Shown piece by piece: positions 53,143 to 61,934 of a stretch of 62,915 nucleotides of DNA. Positions within the stretch are counted from its first letter, which is position 1. Every line of letters starts with the position of its first letter. Source of the DNA: Gemmatimonadetes bacterium 13_2_20CM_2_65_7 (GTDB lineage Bacteria; Gemmatimonadota; Gemmatimonadetes; Gemmatimonadales; GWC2-71-9). The notes under the pieces are model-generated. The model saw only the letters and a list, made by a program, of their open reading frames with translations. It was not told the DNA's origin and ran no database searches. The DNA lies in contig MNDR01000101.1 of NCBI GenBank assembly GCA_001915025.1, forward strand, positions 23,327 through 86,241, read 5' to 3'. The translations under genes were made by a program, and so were the position numbers.

Positions 53143-54366
53143 CCCACTCGGCACCTTCGGCACGAAGTATGTGGACTTGGGGGGCATGACGTCCCCCGCG
53201 TCCGCCACCGCGAATACCTGGTCGACGCGCGTCGGATTCAGGAGGACGGCCGCCGCGGCGCCTCCATGTTGAACCATGGTGAGCGCCTCCGTTGCGTCCG
53301 CCACGTAGCGAACGATCGGCGTCGATGTCCCCGCCCCCAGAAGCTCCTTCACGACGAGCGACTCGATGCGCGCGACATCGAGGTCGCGGACCGCCGTGCT
53401 CTGCGCGAGGCTCGGTAGACGGTCGAGCAAGGCGCCGGACCGTAACAGCAACGCCAGAATGCGCGAGCGGTCCGCAACGAGACACGCCGTGTGGTCGCGG
53501 CCCACCGATGCGAGATGCTTCACCGGATCGGCACCGGCGGGCAGCTGTTGGACGTCAAACCATTCGCTCCAGCGCGGCAACAGCCGCTCCAGCTCGCGCC
53601 CGGCACCGAAAATCACCCGATGGGTGGGCAGCACCGCGAGCCCAACGTCCTGGGCCGACACGATCAAGGCGAGCACGCGATCGGCCGCCGGATTTTCCTG
53701 CGCGTAGGCGCTCGCCGTCTCGTAGCGGTGATGCCCGTCGGCGATGTAGAGAGGGGACGCGGGAAGGGGGAAGGGGGAAGGATCGCGAGCAATCCAGAGT
53801 CTGATGCGAACGCCATTGAGCTCCGCTCTTGCGTCGGGATTGCCCTGGGTCACGGCTGAAATGGCGTTGGCTAAGGCGCGATCGCGATCGGGTGCGAGCA
53901 GAAAAATCGACTCGATGTTCGTCGCCGTAGCGCGCAACAGGGCCAGCCGGTCGGCCTTTGGGCCCGCGTGCGTCTTTTCATGTGGACGGATGCGGCGCGG
54001 CTCGTAGCCCTCCGCCTTGACGGCTGCGAACACACCGCACCGCGTTCGCCGGTCTCCGCTCGGTAGCGTGAAGTCCTGCGCGAGCACATACAGCGCGGGC
54101 GCCGGATCGCGCATCAGGACGCCGCGTTGGCGCCACGCGGAGAGCAGCTCCGCCGCCACCGCGTAACGCGCGTCGGGCGGGCGACCGTTTGGCGCTTCCG
54201 GCAGCATGACGTGCACGATATTGTGTTCGTCGAGCGCAGCGAGCTGCGCCCGCTCCCCGGCGTCGATGACGTCGTACGGGGGCGCAATGAGGCGACTCAA
54301 CCGCTCCACGGCCGCATATCGCTCGCCCTGAAAGGGCGCTACAAGATCAGAGGAGGGGAGGCCCAT
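53119..54366 (-). CDS. DUF1015 family protein
   Basis: 415 residues. The family hallmarks are LIAPPYDVIDAGERAQL near the N-terminus, RRIRPHEKTHAGPKADRLAL, YIADGHHRYETASAYA and the C-terminal MPPKSTYFVPKVPSG. It is cytoplasmic, with a possible enzymatic role. HHRYETA and the arginines around RPHEKT look like active-site residues, but no activity is established for the family; some members lie near serine or phosphoserine metabolism genes. An oligo-C/T stretch (53751-53781) encodes SPFPLPASP before ADGHHRY. The start ATG shares the CATG at 54364-54367 with the divergent mazG start. Confidence 0.9.
   Translation of the reverse strand: MGLPSSDLVAPFQGERYAAVERLSRLIAPPYDVIDAGERAQLAALDEHNIVHVMLPEAPNGRPPDARYAVAAELLSAWRQRGVLMRDPAPALYVLAQDFTLPSGDRRTRCGVFAAVKAEGYEPRRIRPHEKTHAGPKADRLALLRATATNIESIFLLAPDRDRALANAISAVTQGNPDARAELNGVRIRLWIARDPSPFPLPASPLYIADGHHRYETASAYAQENPAADRVLALIVSAQDVGLAVLPTHRVIFGAGRELERLLPRWSEWFDVQQLPAGADPVKHLASVGRDHTACLVADRSRILALLLRSGALLDRLPSLAQSTAVRDLDVARIESLVVKELLGAGTSTPIVRYVADATEALTMVQHGGAAAAVLLNPTRVDQVFAVADAGDVMPPKSTYFVPKVPSGLVLRPLS
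53751..53781. repeat. GGGGGAAGG repeat inside the DUF1015 gene
   Basis: Units of GGGAAGGGGGAAGGGGGAAG read on the plus strand just after GAGGGGACGC. On the coding strand they give SPFPLPASPL immediately before the conserved ADGHHRY motif. It looks like a low-complexity or dispersed repeat accepted in frame. Confidence 0.35.
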
Positions 54367-54685
54367 GAGTCTCCGCGACGCGCAGCAGGCGGTGGATCGC
54401 TGGATCGGGGAATTCGAAGAGGGCTACTTCCCGCCGCTTGCGAACGTGGCGCGCCTGACCGAAGAAGTCGGCGAGCTGGCGCGGGAGATCAATCACCGCT
54501 TCGGCCCTAAGCCAAAGAAGCCGAGCGAGCCCGACGATTCGATTGCAATGGAGCTCGCGGACATTCTGTTCGTCGTAATTTGCATCGCGAACTCTCAAGG
54601 CCTCGATCTCGATGACGCCTTCGCGCAAATGATGGCCAAGGTCACCTCCCGCGACGCCGGCCGCTGGACCAGGAAGGCTCGCTGA
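54365..54685 (+). CDS. MazG-like nucleotide pyrophosphohydrolase
   Basis: 106 residues, the length of a single MazG domain. RLTEEVGELAREINHRF is the first metal-binding helix (EExxE) and AMELADILFVVICIAN the second (ExxD). The protein hydrolyses non-canonical or stress-related nucleotides to monophosphates. The ATG follows GAGGAGGGGAGG, a very strong ribosome-binding site. The start shares CATG with the opposite DUF1015 start, so the two promoters must lie within each other's genes or far upstream. The 3' end overlaps the convergent rsgA gene by 44 bp. Confidence 0.92.
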   Translation: MSLRDAQQAVDRWIGEFEEGYFPPLANVARLTEEVGELAREINHRFGPKPKKPSEPDDSIAMELADILFVVICIANSQGLDLDDAFAQMMAKVTSRDAGRWTRKAR

Positions 54686-55568
54686 CTTCCTCGTAAATCC
54701 TCTCGTACGACAGCAGGCGATCGGGATCGATCGCTCCCGCCGGTGCGCCGCGCACCGCACATCCGGGCTCCGCAAGGTGGCGGCAGTTGTCGAACCGGCA
54801 TTGATCGAGATAGGGACGGAACTCGGGAAAGCAAGCGCCGAGCTCATTGGGGTCGATGCCCCAGGCGCCGACTTCGCGGAGCCCGGGCGTATCGACGACA
54901 TAGCCGACACCGGCAATGGGGACGAGCTCCGCGGCCGTCGTCGTGTGCTTGCCGGTCCGCCATTTCTCGCTGATCGCGCCCACGCGCAGCTTGAGTCCCG
55001 GCTCAAGCGCGTTCAGCAGGCTCGACTTCCCCGCGCCCGACGCGCCCGTGAAAACGGAATGACGGCCGCGCAGCAAGTCACGCAGGGCGGCGAGTCCTTC
55101 GTTGGCCTTTACGGAAGTCGGCAATACCTGGTAATTCGCGGTCCGATATCGCTGCGCAACCGTCACCGAGACGGACGGATCGAGCTCCGTCTTGTTGACG
55201 ACGATTGCCGACGGCAGACCGTTGGCCTCGGCAATCACCAGGAAGCGATCCATCATGCGCGGGTTGGGCTCGGGGTCGCGCGCCGCCGCGACGACGACGA
55301 CCTGATCGACGTTGGCGGCGACGGGTTGCGCACGACGCGGACCCGCGCCGCTGCTTCCCTGCGCCGCGCGACGCGCCAGCACCGACCGCCGCGGCCGGAT
55401 CTCGGCGATCGTGGTGCCATCCAACACAACGACGTCGCCCGGGACGACGCGGTCCGTGTCCTGATGTTTGAGTTTGCCGCGCAGCGTGGCGGTGATTTCG
55501 CCGGCCTCGGTGTGCACGCGATATCCGCCACCCGCGCGCGCGAGCACGACCCCGGTCGTTTGCGTCAC
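54642..55568 (-). CDS. rsgA: Ribosome small subunit-dependent GTPase A (RsgA)
   Basis: Late 30S maturation GTPase. 308 residues. The N-terminal OB fold (VVLARAGGGYRVHTEAG) is followed by the circularly permuted GTPase: NKTELD (G4) comes before TGASGAGKSSLLNAL (G1) and VDTPGLREVG (G3). The C-terminal zinc site is CRFDNCRHLAEPGC, with Cys and His ligands visible. Its ATG overlaps the stop of the 102-residue gene before it (ATGA). It is the last gene of the thiolase to rsgA operon. Confidence 0.96.
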   Translation of the reverse strand: MTQTTGVVLARAGGGYRVHTEAGEITATLRGKLKHQDTDRVVPGDVVVLDGTTIAEIRPRRSVLARRAAQGSSGAGPRRAQPVAANVDQVVVVAAARDPEPNPRMMDRFLVIAEANGLPSAIVVNKTELDPSVSVTVAQRYRTANYQVLPTSVKANEGLAALRDLLRGRHSVFTGASGAGKSSLLNALEPGLKLRVGAISEKWRTGKHTTTAAELVPIAGVGYVVDTPGLREVGAWGIDPNELGACFPEFRPYLDQCRFDNCRHLAEPGCAVRGAPAGAIDPDRLLSYERIYEEVSEPSWSSGRRRGR

Positions 55569-55873
55569 TTCGGCTGCCTCGCGACGCAGCGGTCGAGATG
55601 GGCCTTGACCTGTTCGAGCGTCAACGCGAGCAGCGGGGCCAGCGCCTCATCCGGGCTGTTTCCGTAAGCCAGATAGTCCGTCTCCAGGTGACCGACCGGC
55701 CGGTCCACTCCTCCGTCGCCCCAACAGACGAACAACAGCGCCGCGCCGAAGCGTCCCGCTTCGGCTGTGTCGTCGGCGAACGCAGCGACAGAATATGCTC
55801 GACCATCCGCGGCCCCGAACGCGGGCGGCCGTCCGTGCACTTGCTGGTAGCCACCGAGCGTCGTGTCGTCCAT
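55565..55873 (-). CDS. Small hypothetical protein between proline dehydrogenase and rsgA
   Basis: 102 residues from the ATG at 55873, which shares a base with the proline dehydrogenase stop (TGATG). No family is recognised. YSVAAFADDTAEAGRFGAAL and LFVCWGDGGVDRPVGHLETD form an alpha/beta-looking domain, and a C-terminal helix (ALAPLLALTLEQVKAHLDRC) follows. There is no signal peptide. Its stop overlaps the rsgA start. The overlaps on both sides show a real, translated gene; function is unknown. Confidence 0.78.
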   Translation of the reverse strand: MDDTTLGGYQQVHGRPPAFGAADGRAYSVAAFADDTAEAGRFGAALLFVCWGDGGVDRPVGHLETDYLAYGNSPDEALAPLLALTLEQVKAHLDRCVARQPK

Positions 55874-56805
55874 CAGCGGCGATGCACCGATTCTTTGAGC
55901 ACGTTGGCGACAATGAACGCGACGTTGGCCGGCCGTTCGGCGAGCCGGCGCATCAAGTACGGATACCAATGTGTGCCGAACGGCACGTACACACGCATGT
56001 TGCAGCCCTCGCGCCGCAACTTGCTTTGCAGGTCGCGGCGCACGCCGTACAACATCTGGAATTCGAATCGGTTGGCAGGAATGGCGTTGCTCTTGGTGAA
56101 TTTATTGGCGTGGGCGATGATCTTTTCGTCGTGCGTCGCGATGCCGGGATAATTCCCGTGCTCGAGCAGGCGCTCCATATAGGTAATGAATTTGGCGTCC
56201 ACGTCCTTCTTGTCCGGGAAGGCGACGCTGTCGGGCTCTTGGTACGCGCCTTTGCATAGACGCACGCGCGCGCCCAAAGCGATCATCGCGTCGACATCAC
56301 TTGCGGTCCGTCGCAAGTAGGATTGCAGGACGACTCCAACCGCGTTGCCGAATTCCGGATAGAACACGTCGGTGAAGAGCTGCAACGTCTTTTCCGTATA
56401 GCTCGATTGCTCCATGTCGATGCGGACAAACGAGCCGTGCTGCTGTGCCCGTCCGATGACGGCGCGCATGTTCTCGATGCACAGTGCCTCGTCGACGTCG
56501 AGCCCCATCTGTGTGAGCTTGACCGACACGTTGGCGTTGGCCTTCGCGGCGCGGATGCGGTCGAGCAGGTCGAGATAGGTCGCGCACGCCCGTCGCGCTT
56601 CCGCGGCGTGCAGCACCGATTCTCCGAGCAGGTCGAGCGAGGCGGAGAGCTTGCCGTGATTCAGCTCGGCGAGCGTGCTGATCGCTTCCGCGGCAGTCTC
56701 ACCGGCGACGAACCGCGATGCCAGTTTGCGCGCGAGACGGTTTTGCCGCACGAAGCCGAAAATGCGCGGCTGTTCGCTCAACCACAGAAAGACGGCTCGC
56801 AGCAT
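55873..56805 (-). CDS. Proline dehydrogenase (monofunctional)
   Basis: FAD-dependent oxidation of proline to P5C, passing electrons to the membrane quinone pool. 310 residues, the size of a single-domain PRODH rather than fused PutA. The barrel motifs are visible: NVSVKLTQMGLD (with catalytic Lys), SFVRIDMEQSSYTEKTL, ARVRLCKGAYQEP, GIATHDEKII, FEFQMLYGVRRDLQ and the substrate-binding RRLAERP at the end. The start overlaps the fadB-like stop (TGATG), so it is coupled to beta-oxidation genes. The P5C dehydrogenase is not in the window. Confidence 0.94.
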   Translation of the reverse strand: MLRAVFLWLSEQPRIFGFVRQNRLARKLASRFVAGETAAEAISTLAELNHGKLSASLDLLGESVLHAAEARRACATYLDLLDRIRAAKANANVSVKLTQMGLDVDEALCIENMRAVIGRAQQHGSFVRIDMEQSSYTEKTLQLFTDVFYPEFGNAVGVVLQSYLRRTASDVDAMIALGARVRLCKGAYQEPDSVAFPDKKDVDAKFITYMERLLEHGNYPGIATHDEKIIAHANKFTKSNAIPANRFEFQMLYGVRRDLQSKLRREGCNMRVYVPFGTHWYPYLMRRLAERPANVAFIVANVLKESVHRR

Positions 56806-58961
56806 CAGGAATAGAGCTTGGTGCCGCGGCGGGCATGCTCCTGAAGGACCTCGCTGGGTGCGAAGCGAACACCATAGCGCTCGGCCAGGCGCTCGAGATC
56901 ACTGACCACGCGCTCCGCACCCAAGTCGTCGGCATAGCGCAGCGGTCCCCCGCGAAATGGCGGAAAGCCGAATCCAAAGATCGCGCCGATATCGCCGTCG
57001 CGCGGACTTCTCACGACGCCCTCGCCAAGCGCGCGCGCCGCTTCATTGACCAGGCCGAGCACCAAACGCTGGAGGATCTCCGCCGGTCTGGGCCCGCCGT
57101 TCGGATGAATGCCGAGCAGGCCGTAGACGCTCTCGTCTACACCGCGCTTCTTGCCGCCTGTATAGATGTAGAAACCGCGTCCCGACTTGCGGCCCAGGCG
57201 GCCTTCCTTCACGAGGGCGCCAATCCCGGGGCCAGGTGCCGGAACGATCCGATCGCCGTACGCCGACTGCATGACTCCGGCGACGTTGACCGCGACGTCG
57301 AGTCCGACTTCATCAAGCAGCGTGACCGGGCCCACCGGAAATCCGAACCGCACGGCCATCGAGTCGATGTCTTCGATCGACGCGCCCTCGGCGAGCAGAT
57401 GCCCGACTTCATTCCCGTACGGCGCAAGAATGCGGTTGACCCAGAAGCCGGGACTGTCCTGCACCACGATCACCGTCTTGCCGATGCGCCGGCCGAACGC
57501 GACCGCCGTGCTCACCGTCTGCGGCGACGTGCGCGCGCCCGGAATGACCTCGAGCAACGGCATCTTGGCGACCGGCGAAAAGAAATGCATCCCGATCACC
57601 CGCTCCGGCGCGCGCGCGGCCTCCGCGATGCGGGTGATCGGAATCGTGGACGTGTTCGACGCAAACACGCTGGCGGACGGAAGCACTGCTTCGGCTTCAC
57701 GCAGCACCTGTTGTTTGACGCCCAGCTCTTCGAACACCGCCTCGATCGTCAGCTCAGCCCTGCCGAATCCGGCGTAACTGTCACCGCCGGACAGCAGCGC
57801 GATGAGCCGGGCGTACTCGTACTTCGTGATGCGGCGCCGCTTCAGCCGATCGTCGAGGATCGCGCGCGCGGCGAGGATTCCCTGCGCGACTCGGGCCAAG
57901 TCGGCGTCCTTCATGCGGACGTCCACTTCCGCCTGCGCGACGGCGGTGCCCGCGATCCCCGAGCCCATGAACCCCGAACCGATGATGCCGAGGCGATGAA
58001 CTCGGACCGGCGGTGGCGCATTGGCAATGCCGGGGTCTTTCTTGAGCTCGTTCGTCGCGAAGAAGATCTGGACCAGTTTGCGCGAGACATCGGTGACGGC
58101 GAGCTGACCGAAGAGCTGCGCCTCCCGTTTCAACCCCTCGGCGATTCCGTGGCGCATGCCGTACTCGACCGCCTCGAGCGCAGCGAGTGGGGCCGGATAA
58201 TGCCCGCCGGTTTTCTCCAAGACCTGTTTTCGAGCGGCGCGATAGACGAGAAGTCGGCCCAGCGGATTGCCATCGAGCAGGAAACCCATGATGCCACCGC
58301 GCCGTTTGCGCTTCGGTCTCCAGCCGCCGGCCATCCGTCGCGCGGCACCGACCGTGATCTCAGCGAGAATTGCGGGAGGGACCAGCTCGTCGACCATTCC
58401 CAAACGGAATGCTTTCGCCGCCCGTTCCGATTTGCCGGCGAGAATCATATCGAGCGCGGCGCGCACACCGACGAGCCGGGGGAGGCGCTGGCAGCCGCCA
58501 GCCGCCGGCAGGATGCCCAGCTGCACTTCGGGCAAGCCGATTTGCGTCTTGGGGTGATCGGTGGCCACGCGATAGTGGCAGGCGAGCGCGAACTCGAATC
58601 CCCCGCCGAGGCACGCGCCGTGAATGCCGACGGCGATGGGCTTCAGGAATCGCGCCACGCGATCGAGCATTTCCTGGCCGTCGGCCGATAACCGCTCGGC
58701 TTCCGCCGCGGAGGTGAGCGTCACGAACTCTTCGATGTCCGCGCCCGCAATGAAGTTGTCGGCCTTACCGGAGAAAAAGGCGACGGCGCGCACACGCGCA
58801 TCGTCGGCTAACGCGGCGAAGCAGGCGATGAATTCATCCTTCACAGCGCGCGATATCACGTTGACGGGCTGACCTTTGAGATCGAGCACGACGGTCGCAA
58901 TGCCGTCGGTGACCTCCCAGGTAACTGCGGGAGCGGTGATCGCGGGAGCGGTCGCCGCCAC
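56805..58961 (-). CDS. Fatty-acid oxidation complex alpha subunit (enoyl-CoA hydratase / 3-hydroxyacyl-CoA dehydrogenase)
   Basis: 718 residues from the GTG at 58961, which shares its G with the thiolase stop (TAGTG); a longer reading in the thiolase gene is a shadow. The N-terminal crotonase domain has FIAGADIEEF (oxyanion and catalytic Glu region) and GGGFEFALACHYRVAT, the loop of the hydratase. The C-terminal dehydrogenase has IGSGFMGSGIAGTAVA (NAD loop), SNTSTIPITRIAEA and HFFSPVAKMPLLEVI with the catalytic His. Closest to FadB/FadJ. With the thiolase it forms the beta-oxidation trifunctional complex. Confidence 0.95.
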   Translation of the reverse strand: MAATAPAITAPAVTWEVTDGIATVVLDLKGQPVNVISRAVKDEFIACFAALADDARVRAVAFFSGKADNFIAGADIEEFVTLTSAAEAERLSADGQEMLDRVARFLKPIAVGIHGACLGGGFEFALACHYRVATDHPKTQIGLPEVQLGILPAAGGCQRLPRLVGVRAALDMILAGKSERAAKAFRLGMVDELVPPAILAEITVGAARRMAGGWRPKRKRRGGIMGFLLDGNPLGRLLVYRAARKQVLEKTGGHYPAPLAALEAVEYGMRHGIAEGLKREAQLFGQLAVTDVSRKLVQIFFATNELKKDPGIANAPPPVRVHRLGIIGSGFMGSGIAGTAVAQAEVDVRMKDADLARVAQGILAARAILDDRLKRRRITKYEYARLIALLSGGDSYAGFGRAELTIEAVFEELGVKQQVLREAEAVLPSASVFASNTSTIPITRIAEAARAPERVIGMHFFSPVAKMPLLEVIPGARTSPQTVSTAVAFGRRIGKTVIVVQDSPGFWVNRILAPYGNEVGHLLAEGASIEDIDSMAVRFGFPVGPVTLLDEVGLDVAVNVAGVMQSAYGDRIVPAPGPGIGALVKEGRLGRKSGRGFYIYTGGKKRGVDESVYGLLGIHPNGGPRPAEILQRLVLGLVNEAARALGEGVVRSPRDGDIGAIFGFGFPPFRGGPLRYADDLGAERVVSDLERLAERYGVRFAPSEVLQEHARRGTKLYS

Positions 58962-60220
58962 TACGGGCGTTCCAGGACTATGGCGAATCCCATCCCGCCC
59001 TGCGCGCACACGGAAATCAGACCGAACTGGACATCGCGGCGGCGCATCTCGTTCGAGAGCGTCGTGACGAGACGGCCGCCCGTCGCGCCAAACGGGTGCC
59101 CGATGGCGATCGAACCGCCCATCACGTTGATGATGTCCTCGTTGATCTCCCACCCCTTCGCCGCAAAGCCCTGGAGATTCGAGAGCACCTGTGACGCGAA
59201 CGCTTCGTGCATTTCGATGAGACCGAGGTCCTTCCACTGTATGCCCGCGCGCTCCAGCGCCTTGGGGACCGCCCAGAGCGGCGCCTGCAACAGTTGCCAC
59301 CCTGGATCAACGGCCGCGACGGCGTACGATCGAATGAAAGTGAGCGGCTCATACCCAAGTGCGCGCGCGGCCTCGGCGCTCATCAACAGCACGGCGGACG
59401 CGCCATCCGTCAGAGGGGAGGCGTTCGCGGCGGTGACAGTGCCGTAGCGCCGGTCGAACACCGGTTTGAGCTTGGCCATCTGCTCGAGCGACGTATCCGT
59501 CCTGATGCCGTTGTCCTGCTTTACGACCGCCTCGCCGGGCTTCGTCGATAACCAAGGCACGATCTCGGCCGTGAGCCGGCCATCGGCGGTGCCCTTGGCG
59601 GCAAGCGTATGGCTGCGGAGCGCCCAGCGATCCTGCGCGTCGCGGGAGATGTGATTTTCTTTGGCCATTTTCTCGGCCGACTGGCCCATCGATTCGCCGG
59701 TAGACGGCTCGGCGATCGCGGGCGCCACAGGGATCAAGTCGCGCGGGCGAATCTTCGCGAATGCCCTGATGCGCGCACCTACCGATTTCGCCTTGCTGGC
59801 TTCCACGAGAATGTCGGCAAGACGACGCGACGCGAGAATGGGAATATCGGAGAGCGCCTCCGCGCCCCCCGCGATGGCGATGTTCGCGTTGCCCAGCACG
59901 ATCTGATCGCTCGCGGAGGTGATGGCCTGAGTCGCCGATGCGCAGGCGCGGTTTACCGAGTAGGCGGGAATCTCCTTCGGAAACTGCGGGAGGAGACTGA
60001 CCTCGCGCCCGATGTTGGGCACGAGCGCCGAAGGCACCACCTGACCGAAGACGACTTCGTCGACTTCGTCGCCATCGAGGTTCGTGCGCTCGAGGAGCTC
60101 GCGCGCCGCGTAGCGACCCAGATCGACGGCACGCACGTCTTTGAGGACCGTGCCTGCTTTTGCGAACGGCGTACGGACGCCGGCAACGACTGCCACGCGA
60201 CGTCCGTTGAGACCGGGCAT
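58961..60220 (-). CDS. Acetyl-CoA acyltransferase (thiolase, beta-oxidation beta subunit)
   Basis: 419 residues from the ATG at 60220, with AGGAGGG nine bases before it. It cleaves 3-ketoacyl-CoA. SVNRACASATQAITSA contains the nucleophile Cys. AIGHPFGATGGRLV and ISVCAQGGMGFAIVL contain the other catalytic His and Cys. EMHEAFASQVLSNLQGFAAKG (NEAFA-like) is present. The family is FadA/FadI; FadI-like because of its length. It is the first gene of the operon, divergent from glpD across 58 bp. Confidence 0.95.
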   Translation of the reverse strand: MPGLNGRRVAVVAGVRTPFAKAGTVLKDVRAVDLGRYAARELLERTNLDGDEVDEVVFGQVVPSALVPNIGREVSLLPQFPKEIPAYSVNRACASATQAITSASDQIVLGNANIAIAGGAEALSDIPILASRRLADILVEASKAKSVGARIRAFAKIRPRDLIPVAPAIAEPSTGESMGQSAEKMAKENHISRDAQDRWALRSHTLAAKGTADGRLTAEIVPWLSTKPGEAVVKQDNGIRTDTSLEQMAKLKPVFDRRYGTVTAANASPLTDGASAVLLMSAEAARALGYEPLTFIRSYAVAAVDPGWQLLQAPLWAVPKALERAGIQWKDLGLIEMHEAFASQVLSNLQGFAAKGWEINEDIINVMGGSIAIGHPFGATGGRLVTTLSNEMRRRDVQFGLISVCAQGGMGFAIVLERP

Positions 60221-60278
60221 TAGATTCTTCCCTCCTTCTGGGAATCGAAACCTACCACCAGCCCCAAGTGGAGGGGAG

Positions 60279-61934
60279 TTGGCCGCGGAGTCCCCCTTTT
60301 CGCAACACACGCGCGCAGCCGCCCTGGCGTCCATGGCTGAGACTCCGGTGGACGTGCTGATCATCGGCGGCGGCATTACCGGAGTGGGTATTGCGCGTGA
60401 TGCGGCGTTGCGCGGCTTTCGTACGGCGCTGATCGACAAAGCGGACTTCGGCGCGGGCACCTCCTCACATTCGTCCCGACTGATTCACGGCGGCATCCGG
60501 TACCTCGAGCAGGGCGCTTTGCACCTGGTGTTGGAGGCGAGCCACGAACGCCGTGTGCTCCTGAAGATCGCGCCGCACCTCGTGCGTCCACTGGCGTTCT
60601 TATTCCCCGTGTATCGAGGCAGCCGCGTTCCCGCGTGGAAGCTGCGCGCGGGCATGTGGCTGTACGACTTGCTGTCGGCGTTCCGCAACGTGCGTGCGCA
60701 TCGCTGGCTGCGACCCAAGAAGGTGCGTCGCATCGAGCCGTCGTTGCGTGAGCGCGGGCTGGTCGGCGCCGCGCTGTACTACGACGCGCAGACAGATGAC
60801 GCCCGTCTCGTTCTCGCGACGGCGCGCAGTGCCGCGCGCGCGGGGGCGCTCGTCGCGAATTACGTCGAGGTGTCCACCCTGCTCAAGCCGGACGGACGCG
60901 TACGTGGCGCGGTGGTGCGCGACGTGTTGACAGGCGAGACCTTCACCATTCGTGCCCACGCGGTCGTCAACGCGACGGGTCCATGGTCGGATGTTCTGCG
61001 GAGACTCGACGACCCCGAAGCCAAGCCGCTGTTGCGGCTGACCAAGGGCGCTCATGTCGTCGTCCAGCGGCGGCGCATCGCGAACGAGCATGCGGTGACG
61101 TTGCTGTCACAGCTCGACGGCCGGGTGATGTTCGTGCTTCCGTGGGGAGAGTTGTCCTACATCGGAACCACCGATACCGATGCCGATTCGTCGCCCGAGA
61201 CGCTGCGCGTCACGGCCGACGACGTCACCTATCTGCTGCGCTCGGCCAACGCCGCCTTTCCCGACGCGCACCTCGGCGCCAAAGACGTCGTTTCCGCGTG
61301 GGCGGGGTTGCGTCCGCTGCTCCGCCAGGACGATCACGCCAATCCGTCACAACTGTCGCGCGAGCACCGCGTCGTGGAGAGCGCCCACGGCTTGATCACG
61401 ATCGCCGGTGGGAAGCTGACCACGTACCGCGTGATGGCACGCGACGTCGTCGATCGCATCGCCGCTCGACTCCACGAGCTGGATGGGCGGCCCGTGGCGC
61501 CGCGCCCTGCAACGGATCTGTTGCCGCTGCCGGGAGGTGAGGCCGCGGAGTTGGAGGTGCTCGTAGAGGCAGCCCGAGCGCGCGGCGCTCAGGAGGCCAC
61601 AGCCCGCCATCTCGTCGCGAACTATGGAAGTGAGGCGGCTGCGATCCTCAACTATGTGGATCGTGAGCGCTCATTAGGCGACCCGCTCATCACCGGCCGG
61701 CCGGAGATCTGGGCCGAGGTCAACTACGCCGTCGAGCGCGAAATGGCGATGCGGGTGCAGGACGTGCTCATCCGGCGACTGCATCTCTTCTACGAGCTAC
61801 GCGATCACGGTAACGCCATCGTAACGGCCGTCGCCGGCCGCATGAAGAAGCTCCTCGACTGGGACGATTCCCGAGAGGCCGAGGAGCTTCGCGACTACTT
61901 CAAGATGGTCGAGCGAGGTCGGATCAAGGCTTGA
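60279..61934 (+). CDS. glpD: Aerobic glycerol-3-phosphate dehydrogenase
   Basis: 551 residues from TTG 60279, chosen because the family begins with an RAAAL-x(8)-DVLIIGGG segment that would be lost with the ATG at 60333; GGAGG lies only 4 bases before the TTG, so the start is not certain. FAD loop: DVLIIGGGITGVGIARDAA; also HSSRLIHGGIRYLEQG, TTDTDADSSPETLRVTADD and ITIAGGKLTTYRVMA. It oxidises glycerol-3-phosphate to DHAP at the membrane and delivers electrons to quinone. Divergent placement from the beta-oxidation operon links breakdown of glycerol and fatty-acid parts of lipids. The 3' end overlaps the convergent HEAT gene by 11 bp. Confidence 0.93.
   Translation: MAAESPFSQHTRAAALASMAETPVDVLIIGGGITGVGIARDAALRGFRTALIDKADFGAGTSSHSSRLIHGGIRYLEQGALHLVLEASHERRVLLKIAPHLVRPLAFLFPVYRGSRVPAWKLRAGMWLYDLLSAFRNVRAHRWLRPKKVRRIEPSLRERGLVGAALYYDAQTDDARLVLATARSAARAGALVANYVEVSTLLKPDGRVRGAVVRDVLTGETFTIRAHAVVNATGPWSDVLRRLDDPEAKPLLRLTKGAHVVVQRRRIANEHAVTLLSQLDGRVMFVLPWGELSYIGTTDTDADSSPETLRVTADDVTYLLRSANAAFPDAHLGAKDVVSAWAGLRPLLRQDDHANPSQLSREHRVVESAHGLITIAGGKLTTYRVMARDVVDRIAARLHELDGRPVAPRPATDLLPLPGGEAAELEVLVEAARARGAQEATARHLVANYGSEAAAILNYVDRERSLGDPLITGRPEIWAEVNYAVEREMAMRVQDVLIRRLHLFYELRDHGNAIVTAVAGRMKKLLDWDDSREAEELRDYFKMVERGRIKA

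Noticed and set aside
56718-58691. 657-residue plus-strand ORF opposite the FadB-like gene.
   Set aside because: Antisense shadow with composition typical of GC-rich reverse frames.
56805-59300. Longer FadB-like ORF reaching into the thiolase gene.
   Set aside because: The extension is a shadow of thiolase; GTG 58961 overlaps the thiolase stop and gives normal length.
58961-60460. Longer thiolase from 60460.
   Set aside because: The extra 80 residues are antisense to glpD; ATG 60220 has AGGAGGG and matches the family start.
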